NCBI RefSeq assembly: GCF_014805685.1
Contig: NC_060885.1
Span: forward strand, 29,200,632 to 29,264,631
Direction of reading: 5' to 3'
From: Silurus meridionalis
Lineage: Eukaryota > Chordata > Actinopteri > Siluriformes > Siluridae
DNA: 64,000 bases
Part shown: piece by piece, positions 55,127 to 64,000 of the stretch
How positions within the stretch are numbered: position 1 is the stretch's first letter
How the letters are laid out: each line of letters begins with the position of its first letter
Notes under the pieces: generated by a model
What the model saw: only the letters and a program-made list of their open reading frames with translations
What the model was told of the DNA's origin: nothing
Database searches by the model: none
Position numbers and translations under genes: made by a program

Positions 55127-56628
55127 TAAAAAAATAACTCATTAATAACATTATTATATTATTATTAACATTAGTAGTAGTGTATATTAATTAATTTATT
55201 ATTCTATCATTCGAACATTGTTATTATTATTATTATTAATAATAATCAATTATTGAATAAATAATACAAAAATAATAAATTAATTGATATATACTTTTAT
55301 AACTAACAATATTAACCACAACAACAACCAATAATAATAAAATAAATAAATGAGTCGATGAATGGTTACTTAACTACTTACAATACCAATAATAATTGAA
55401 ATGTTTCATCATCATATTCACCATTCTTATTAATGCATATGAATTAATAAATAAACAATTAATAATTGTATTAGTTGAAATAGTATTTATTAATTAGTTA
55501 TAATTAGTATTATGATTCTTTCTTTCTCCCATATATATATATTTATTTATTTAATTAATTTTCTTTTCATTACACCTCTATCATAACATCTAACAATAAA
55601 CTGCTTTCGGAAACAAGTCGAACTCATTATGTTAACAATCTTTCAATTAAGCTAATGATCTTTAAGCACTTTATTCTCTTTTTACAAGGAAAAGCGCTTA
55701 ACACAACTGAAACTGGCCAATGAGCCCAAAGAGCATTTCACTTTAGGGCTGCCCAATGGAACAAAACTGTAGCTACAGCTCATTAGCTTAATTACTAGCT
55801 CATTCTGCTAAGTTCTGGTAGGTTCCTAGGTTACTCTTTGTATTTCATGAAACCTATTTTTCAGTTCACTGGCATTGTAATAACATGCAGTTAGCAGAAA
55901 GTTAGCAAGGGTTTGCTCTAAATTGGCACTTCATGGTGCGTAAACACTTTGGCTAGCATGTAGTAATGCGTACTACTTCACCAAGAAACTGTAATTGACT
56001 AATTCCCATGCAGAATGGTTGTATTTACAAATCGGAATTGTAGCATATCTGGTAACAGTGTTGGGCATAGTATTCTTTTTACCTGCTTACTTAATGCCAA
56101 ATCCATGCTTTAAAAGGTCATGCCCTTAAGGATCAATTAAAGTCCCCCACCTGACAGTTTTGACCATAAGACATTATTTCCTTTTTAAATAATATCCTTT
56201 TACTTTTCCTAAAATTCAGCAAAGTCGTTTTCATTGATCAAAAAAGAAATATGGTGTTCAAATTCTTAGATGTTTTTTTTTTCTTTCCCAATCAAACACT
56301 GAGATTGCTTGTGATGGACACCCTCAACTTTTGCACTGAAAAGGAAAAAGGAAGAGAAACCTGGAGCTGATTTTTTTTAATGGCGATAGATTCACAGTTA
56401 AATGACAGACCCTCTATTTGCTGAAGGGAAGATCTCATCGTTCTCCTCCTCTCCAAGCTATCTTATCAGTGTTCAATTCCTCCAAAATGTCCGTTCGCTT
56501 TATTCTCATCCTCTAAAATGAAGCCGATTTCTTCCTTTCATTTTTTTAAATGGCTTTCTTTTGCTCTCTGACTGCCTCTTTGGGTTTTACTCTTTTGTGG
56601 AGTTAAGAAGAAAAAAAAAACTTGGCCT

Positions 56629-56674
<46 letters not shown>

Positions 56675-58489
56675 GATATACTGTGCAAATAATTAATGCA
56701 CTCATACTTAGGGTACTAGCATCAGGACACAGTATTAGTATTATAAGGAACTCTTATAAGGAACGCCCAATTATAGCTTTTTAAACAGACATAAATTGAT
56801 AGTCCTTTTGCAGATATTCTGCAACATTGAAGTTGAACTTGAAATAAATAAAAAGCATGTTTTCATGTTTTCATTTGTTGGCAGATTATTATGGCCTGCT
56901 ATTAATAAAACATTGCTGAGACAGGAAAACAGCTAGGAGGTAATAGTAACTTTGTGTTGCATCATATCACACTGCGCTTAATCATCGCATTTTTTTTTCC
57001 TATAGCCACATACACCCAGGTGTTTTATTCCTTATTCATAACATAGGCCATTAGACTGTGATTAGATTTCTTTTTGCGATATGGATGGCCTCCCATACGG
57101 CACTGTTGTAAATTAATTCCACTGAAAAAAATTTTAATCCCCCTGCTATGCCACATTATTTTAAGATTCATACAGAAATCGGTTTTAAACATTTATTCAC
57201 ATTTATTCTCCTGACGACCACTGTAGAATCTTTTTAGCCAAAAAGTGTATGAGATCTTTCAGTCGTCCATTCATTCTTTCTTAAGAAAAGCATGTGTTTT
57301 AAATTACGGAGAAGGAAAATCCAAAGGAAACCCATAAAGCACAAGGAGAACTTACAAAGTCCAGCCACGCGGGGCAGCATTGGAAATCAAACAGCCAACC
57401 CATGAAGCTTTAATTATTGCAAATATTGTATATGCAACGTTATGAAACAAAAAGTGTTTCTGAACCATGAGTCTCAAACGTATTTAATAATTCAAGCAAA
57501 CCTTGTCTTTGATGAAGGACATAAAATCTGGTACCTGCAGTTGATAAAGATGTCTTGCAAGGAGGCTCACAATGTCTTACAGCTATATCTGATTGGACGG
57601 CACAGCGTTCACAGGCCCCGCTAAAGCTGTACTCTCGCCCTACCCTGATATAAGACCTGATAAAGGTTGATTGGGTCTTATATTGAAAATCTTATCTTTC
57701 AAACACACACACACACATGCTGGAAAAAAGACCAGAGGCTCTTGAGATTGGAAATAAAGTAATAGTGGTCACAGTGGTAGGAAAGAAGTCGGGAATAGTG
57801 ACTGGTGGGGAAATGGGGAGAAAGAGAGAGCGAGAGAGAAGCAGATGGTTGTCTGAGGTCATTGGAAATAACAGTGTTACATGTATATGACTAATGTATG
57901 TAGCATGTCTTGTCTTCTTTCATGTATCATATTTTTTTTTGTCTCCCAAACACTTCACTTCTTATACATTATAGACTCTCACAGTAGCCACACTTCACTA
58001 TCAATCTACACTTTGTCAGCTCTGGTCAGATGTTAATGGAATCAAATGAAGTCATGCAGAGATGCTTCGAGGCGACGCGTGAAGTTATTTCCATGTTTTT
58101 TTTTTGCGTTTGGGCGTTTATGCTCGCCGTCAGCTTTCAGACAATGGTAAACCGATGGTGGTCAAACAAAATGGAGGACCGCATGAGAGCTGCCTATGAT
58201 TGAGAAGGATGTCAGATCATAAGAGACTGTGGGGTTTGAGGAAATGAATCATGTAGATCAAACCAGCAGGAGCTAAGGCAGACATGCATGTGGTTCATGA
58301 AATCATCCAGAATGCACAAACCAGTAAATGAGAGAAAGACAGACTTATACTTTGTTTATGTCCTGTATGTATTGCTAATGCCGCACTGCCTTATGCCAAT
58401 GACTGGTTGCACATTTGCACCTCGTTAGCTACAATAAACGGTCATATCTAAAAGTAGCTAGCACTTGCATACGGTTATATCCGGAGCGT
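55122..58489 (-). other. Presumed nrg3 intron, no gene
   Basis: Low-complexity AT-rich DNA to about 55560, then mixed DNA with no splice-bounded exon of EGF type or other protein character. Microsatellites are listed separately. Confidence 0.45.
56632..56672. repeat. (TG)n microsatellite
   Basis: About 19 TG units. Confidence 0.95.
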
Positions 58490-58640
58490 TTGAGTTCTCG
58501 AATCTGATTAGGCATAAGGTGTTAATTTATTGTATATATTTAACACCTGGCTGTGATTCCAATCGCAGGTTCATTCGAGTTCAGAATAGTGCATTTCTAT
58601 AGTAACAGATCATTCAGCGTACATTGTTAACACAATCCAA
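58490..58640 (+). mobile_element. Fragment of a dispersed teleost MITE-like repeat
   Basis: TCTGATTAGGCATAAGGTGTTAATTTATTG followed by GTGCATTTCTATAGTAACAG matches a common teleost element whose arm is CTGATTGGTCAGAAGGTG. Fragments of the same repeat occur near 9005 and 12425. Confidence 0.5.
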
Positions 58641-58831
58641 AGCTACTAATAAATACATGTGACTGCGATGGTTATGTTTTCTGTAAAGAGAAATGTATTT
58701 AACATTTGCAGTAGGACTTTCCAGTGGGTGCACTTTGGAACAGACAATACTCTTTCAGACTTCTTAAGGACAGACAGGACAGACTCGGAATGGAATGACG
58801 CAACTGTAGTGTAATTAATAGAAATTAAGAT

Positions 58832-59259
58832 TACCGTAATTTCCGGACTATAAAGCGCACCCATATACAAGACGCACCCACTGAATATTTTACAAATATT
58901 TTTCTTTTTAACATATATAAGCCGCAGTCTTATAACCTGTCTACACTAATGTACTTTACACAAGCTTTAAAGAAAGACACGTTACACACGGTGTAACGGG
59001 TGAAATATGTTGCGCTTCCTTTAGGAGCATAGCGGTATTTTGGGAATAGCCTGCCACTGCATTTTTCCAGTATTACTGTGTGTGTAAGACTGAGGATTAT
59101 GTCCTTATTATTTTCTGATGCTCATTTCTAAGTTTCTCTGACTAACCCTTAACGCTGTTGCCAAGAAAAATAAAAAAGTACGAGTTTTAGAAACCTGTCT
59201 GTGCTTATATGATCTGTTTTCTGAAAAAAGTAGCGACTTATAGTCCGAAAAATACGGTA
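58832..59259. mobile_element. MITE with TACCGTA..GGACTATAA inverted ends
   Basis: The left end TACCGTAATTTCCGGACTAT and the right end, whose reverse complement is TACCGTATTTTTCGGACTAT, form inverted repeats of about 26 bp enclosing 428 bp without a coding frame. A dispersed non-autonomous DNA transposon; the superfamily is uncertain because no clear target-site duplication could be set. Confidence 0.8.
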
Positions 59260-59334
59260 ATAAAATAAGAAAAACATGTTTAGTTCATTAATTTCAGTGG
59301 GTTAAGAACAAAACTCTTGTGAAGAAGAGTACAT

Positions 59335-59955
59335 TTATGTTGCATTCATTCGCAAACTGCATCCGTAGCGAACTGCACAAACTCAAATATGTGGATTTAA
59401 TAGCCTTTTTTTCATTCCTGGCAGAGAAGAAATTAATTTGGGTGCAGATACATTTAGATTCTCAAGATGAATGACTTTGAGAAAAGCTGGAGATCATGAG
59501 GAAAGGTCTCCTATAAAATGGCAGAGGGTCGACTGATTAAAACAGTTCTTAAGCTTTTTCAACAACCGTTTATACTTTTGTCTTTTCTTTCTGGTAGAAT
59601 TTGCACAAAAACACAATTTGCCTTTTTTTATATCATCAGGAAAGCCAACATGCACGGAACAAATGCACAAAAAAGCACGGAAAACTTGGGGTCGGTTTTA
59701 TAAGGTTAATATTGAGGTTTCTGCTAGAGATGATGTATGTGGATGGTGCAGTTGCGGCTGCAGTGAAAGGAGACGTGGTGAATTATGTTCATTGTGTTTC
59801 TTGCTTTAGCATTGACATTCCTTCTCGCAGTATGAGATGCATTGCTTCGTTACACTGCGTTTGTCTATACTATTGATGCTTTTTATAGCCGTGGCATCGT
59901 AACGATTGTATTAAGCAGTGGATAGATTTAGGCAGGACACCACTGAAGGCCTAGC
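59335..59955 (+). repeat. Interspersed repeat family X, copy D
   Basis: The longest plus-strand copy. It shares GATTTAATAGCC, TTTTCATTCC, CCGTTTATACTTTTGTCTTT, TGCAGTGAAAGGAGACGTGG and TTTAGGCAGGACACCACTGA with the other copies. The short open frames within it do not resemble known proteins. Confidence 0.6.
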
Positions 59956-60639
59956 TGTGAAATATACATTTCAAATAATAAGCCAAAACAGATATTGTGT
60001 TTGTTCTTCTAGAATCAGAAGCAGAGAGCAAACACGCTTCTATTTTGAGACAAAACATTCATTTCTTAAAGCTCTAAGGGTGAAGATTTATACCAGAAAA
60101 AGCTAAATTCATGCCCACACCTACAAATAATTACATAAAAATACAACACTTCCGCTACTAAATATAATTTATTCACCAAATAAGATTTGCATGTCATTTA
60201 TTTTATTACACATACTTAGTCACATCTTAAATATAATTCATTACCCGGTGTACATGATGTAATAAAAACACGAGACGAGGTAATCTGTGTATGTTGACCC
60301 CGCTCAAGAAGTGATCTGCCAAATTGTAAACTGATTACTGAATACATTTATGGAATAACAATGTAGTTTTTAGTTGTCCCCCCCTTTTTCATTTCTGTAA
60401 ATGAACCAAATCATGAACAGAAAGTTCTTCGATTTTTAATTGGACCACACTTTCAACCCCTCAGACGATCTGCCTTTTGCCATTTCTTATACACTTGCAA
60501 TACCTGGATGAATTTAAATGAGCAAGAACTGCCAATAGCAACGTTTTTCCATCAACTTATTGAAATGAGGGGGAAACGCTCAGAAAGGAACCTGAACTGA
60601 CAGAGCTAAAATGATAAGAAAGCAAACTAGTGCCCACTT

Positions 60640-60852
60640 CAATGTCACCAACTGTTTGCACCAGTTGCACACATGCACTTTATGTGGCGAGGATCTTAGT
60701 TCCTGGCCCTGTGTTCTTCTGTACTGTGACTGTTGTTTTTATGTTGTTTTATGTAGCACCTGGGTTCAGGAGAAACGTTGTCTCATTTCACTGTATACTG
60801 CATCAGCTATATATGGTTGAAATGACAATAAAAGCTTCTTGACTTGACTTTT
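60640..60852 (+). mobile_element. Non-LTR LINE-like 3' end
   Basis: GTTGCACACATGCACTTTAT, TGTCTCATTTCACTGTATAC and GGTTGAAATGACAATAAAAG then CTTCTTGACTTGACTT form the 3' end of a very common teleost retro-element. 5'-truncated; the clade cannot be set. Confidence 0.5.
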
Positions 60853-62795
60853 TTTTTATGTTGCATGATCAATTCAGTAGCAAGATTTGGAATAAAGATC
60901 TGTGAAAATACTGTGACTTGATGCTGAATGATGACGACTGCGGCTACTGCAGCTCATTTCTGAATACTTTGCATGAGATCTTCCAAGATCGGAGTTTGCA
61001 ATCAAATTAAATTAAATGATTTGTTCAGTCATAAGTGCAGTTAAAAAAGTAAGATCAAATATTAGTATAAATAATGAAATTAGGAAGGAAAAAGTACTCA
61101 AAGTAGAAGGAAAGAAGGAAGGAAGGAATGGAGGTAAGAAATGAAGTAAAAGAAAGGGTGGAAAGAAGTACCCTTAGTAAAAGGAGAGAAGGAAGAAAGG
61201 AAGCCATTTTCTTACTCGTTTTTTACTTATTTTTATATTAGTGTAGTGAATTTAGCTCGCAAAGAAAAGGGAATATTTATAAGTAAACATAACGGATTAT
61301 AGTTACTCCTAAATATTTTAATTAAGTTGAATTGATGGTAATGGAATTAACGTTACACTTATTGGTCTGTTTGTCCAGCGAACAGACAGTATAATTTTAT
61401 ATTTATTCTATAAAAGAGGTATCTTCCCGGCTGAGAAAGACGCAACCCCCCTTTACTTTATACCGTACAATTAATAGAGCATGTAGTTCAGATCGAATGT
61501 TGCAGGAACCTTATGAATGTGAGCGGCACTTAGAGGCAATCACTTATGAAAAATACGGCGTTTAACGAATGAGACAAACACAACATAAAACTAACTACAC
61601 AAACAAAAAAGGAATAGCAAGCTTAAACCTCAAAATTAATCACATCCTAAATGAGACTTATCAAGTAATTTCTATTCACTTTATAGAATTCAAAATTTGA
61701 TAAAGGGCTCACACTTAAATACGCATCTAAATTGGTTGGTAAAATGGTTAATTGCAGTGGATTGTTGCACAAGAGTCCAGATGCGACAAAAAGATCTTTG
61801 AAGATCAGTTAGGATGGAGTCAGATGCTCTTCCAGGTTCTCCTGAAGATCAGAGCAGGTGTTGTTCTTGAAAACAAAGCTTGCTGGAAGATCTCAAAAGG
61901 ATTTGAGCTCTTGTCCCGAAGAGTCGCTGCTGGTCTGTTCTAAGCGTCCGACTCTCCGGGCCTTCGGGCCCCAGGCCTTCGGGCCCCGGGAGTCCGAGCC
62001 TTTCCGGTCGAGCCAAGTGAGCAAACTTGCTTTACTTGACTGAGCATTGATTAGTTGGGTTCAAGATGTTTTAAAGTTCCTAAACCCCAACCATCTTTGG
62101 GGGAATGGCCAATGCTCTGGCCTGAAATTTTGGAGGGAAAAATTCCCTTTGTTCATGTGTTTTTGGGCATGGTTTCCAGGTTATACTCGCTTTGGAGAAC
62201 CTAAAGCTTTACCCAAAGTGTATCAAGACAGTATGGTACATTTCATGACGAATAAAATGCACCATTGTTTGAAAAATAAGGAACAGATAATTTTGCCGCC
62301 ATTGAACAACATAAATATCAAGATGCTACATAAAGTGCAGTGGTGCAAACATGATAAATTGTACAGACAGAAAGAATTTGAAAGCAGTGGAATGATGATT
62401 TTTTTTCGAGGTTGTAATGGTAGTAACATGAAAAAAGCAGTGTCTACTTTTGCTACTAATAATAATAAGAAAAAAGAGTAGGAGAAAAAGAAGAATTTTT
62501 TTCGTTTTTGTTACAAATTTCTCTCTATTTTCCTCGATATCTCTGTCTAGAGTTAATGTTTTTTTTGTTTGTTTTTTTGCACTAAAAACCTTCAAATAAA
62601 AACCTGCTAAAAACTTGAGTAGCCAGCAGACAGGAAGTCTGGAGGTTTGTTAACAATGGGGGTAAGACAGACTGTCATCGTTAGACACAATGAGCTCCAA
62701 CTCTGCAGCTATAAATGTAAGATTTATTTGACTATATATCGGCTCGAAAGTTTTTTTTCCCCTTCAACAAATTTGAGCAATGCTGAAAAAGAAAT
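60853..62795 (-). other. Presumed nrg3 intron, no gene
   Basis: A purine-rich GAAAGAAGG stretch lies at 61085-61205 and a GC-rich hairpin-forming repeat at 61947-61998. The 144-codon open frame at 62047-62481 has no recognisable domain or splice context and is not called as a gene. Confidence 0.4.
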
Positions 62796-62823
62796 ACACA
62801 CACACATGCACACACACACACAC
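62796..62823. repeat. (CA)n microsatellite
   Basis: About 13 CA units with one TG interruption. Confidence 0.9.
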
Positions 62824-62879
62824 GTCACCTTTACTCTTATCTGATTGCTGTTTCTGGCTTTCTGTACCTCACAGTGTTA

Positions 62880-63529
62880 TAGCGATGATTAAAAGTGATT
62901 GACGTCCTCAAGCCAGACTTTTGAAGTGCATCATTTCATGCTTCCAACCACGAGATATACCGCGAGAGTGATCTTTCCAATGAGAACTCAGACCCACCCA
63001 TCGCCAATTATGCAGCTGTGGTCAATTCAGTGAGGGACAGAAAAAAAAAATGTGTTTGGTCAGCAAAAAAAAAAGAAACAATGCTTCAGTTGAGGAAAGA
63101 AAATGGAATCACACATGATCACACAATGTGACCTCGTTAAATGTAGAAATGAGATTGGAAGAAAAAAACGAAAGTAAAAGAACAAAAAACCCACAGAGTC
63201 TGAATAATTTTTTTTTTTGTAATCCACACAACTGCAGTTGAGTTACAAACTGCCAGGTTAAATTTCGAACAATTTGTATACATCAAGATATTTGGCCTGG
63301 ACACGCCCAAAAAATTGAACTTTCCTAAAAGAGGTTAGTTCTTGTTCTGACTTTTGATATAGCAGCTATAAATACTCTGTTTCTTCCACTGGAAGTTAAT
63401 ACCACAGCTGACCATGTTATAACACACTGCGAACTCCTCTGTCCTGACTGTTACAAAGCCCTGACTGCTTCAATAATAATTCTAGATCAGAGTTCCAGTA
63501 CCACCAGGTCACAATCAAGTCTATAAAAG
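62880..63529 (-). other. Presumed nrg3 intron, no gene
   Basis: No exon, EGF-type cysteine pattern or identified repeat was found. Confidence 0.4.
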
Positions 63530-63678
63530 ATATAAAACCAGGATTAAGTGCACCTAGAGAACAGAGGGTTAAGGGCCTTGCTTAAGCGCCCAACAGTGTC
63601 TGCTTGGCAATACTGGGGCTTAAACTCTTGACCTTACAATTAGTAACCCAGAGCCTTAACCATTGAGTCACAATATCC
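63530..63678 (-). mobile_element. SINE-2 copy, inverted
   Basis: AAGGGCCTTGCTTAAGCGCC, GCTTGGCAATACTGGGGCTT and the B-box complement AAACTCTTGACCTTACAATT, then AACCCAGAGCCTTAACCATT, are the reverse complement of the SINE-2 body and head. The GATA array starts directly at its 5' end. Confidence 0.65.
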
Positions 63679-63679
63679 C

Positions 63680-63848
<169 letters not shown>

Positions 63849-64000
63849 AATAATTTACATATAACCATAATAATTCCCATTCTAATCATTAAACCCACTG
63901 CAGATTCAATAATGGTTCCTATTTGTCTTATATTTTTAGCAAGAAAGTTACTGTTTATCTTAAACCACCCAGTCCCAAACTGTTTCATTCCTTGTACACC

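Noticed and set aside
62047..62481. 144-codon plus-strand frame
   Set aside because: Protein-like at a glance, but no recognisable domain, an Asn/Lys low-complexity end, and no exon borders; a decayed repeat is as likely.

Overview
This is a window of vertebrate, almost certainly teleost, nuclear DNA: long non-coding stretches, short exons with GT..AG borders, tRNA-derived SINEs, RTE- and L2-like LINE pieces, decayed Tc1/mariner copies and many microsatellites. The repeat mix would suit an otophysan such as a catfish, but that is an inference. No bacterial, organelle or viral gene order is present. Most open reading frames are chance frames in repeats.

Two spliced genes can be supported, both on the minus strand. 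(1) About 365-4535 is an immunoglobulin-superfamily membrane protein gene. It has a signal-peptide exon, one V-set Ig exon with four N-glycosylation sequons, and six consecutive mini-exons of 31-35 codons. Each mini-exon encodes a hydrophobic segment, and every internal exon border is phase 1. One Ig V domain followed by about six membrane segments recalls Skint/butyrophilin-like proteins but has more membrane passes than their usual three. This is the most unusual item in the window. (2) 23985-49825 is the 3' half of a neuregulin-3 gene (nrg3): a 27-nt juxtamembrane micro-exon, the transmembrane exon, four cytoplasmic exons and the stop. All six exons join in one frame (358 codons plus stop). 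The EGF-domain exons are not in the window and should lie beyond its right edge.

Layout: 1-4.5 kb, Ig/multi-TM gene; 4.5-24 kb, intergenic DNA with SINEs, LINE pieces, a hAT-type MITE, (TA)/(CA) microsatellites and a long pyrimidine tract with a 36-bp minisatellite; 24-50 kb, nrg3 exons and introns, the introns holding a target-site-flanked RTE LINE, Tc1 relics, 21-bp minisatellites and a possible conserved non-coding block at 33.2-33.8 kb; 50-64 kb, presumed nrg3 intron with a ~32-bp minisatellite, AT-rich DNA, a MITE, and a (GATA)n/(GACA)n array at the right end.

The mobile elements tell a connected story. The tRNA-Glu-derived SINE shares its 3' tail with the RTE LINE in the same window, and a second tRNA-like SINE shares its tail with an L2-like LINE, so each SINE appears to have a local example of the LINE that could have mobilised it. 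Splice sites, frames and family matches were read by eye; nothing was searched against a database.
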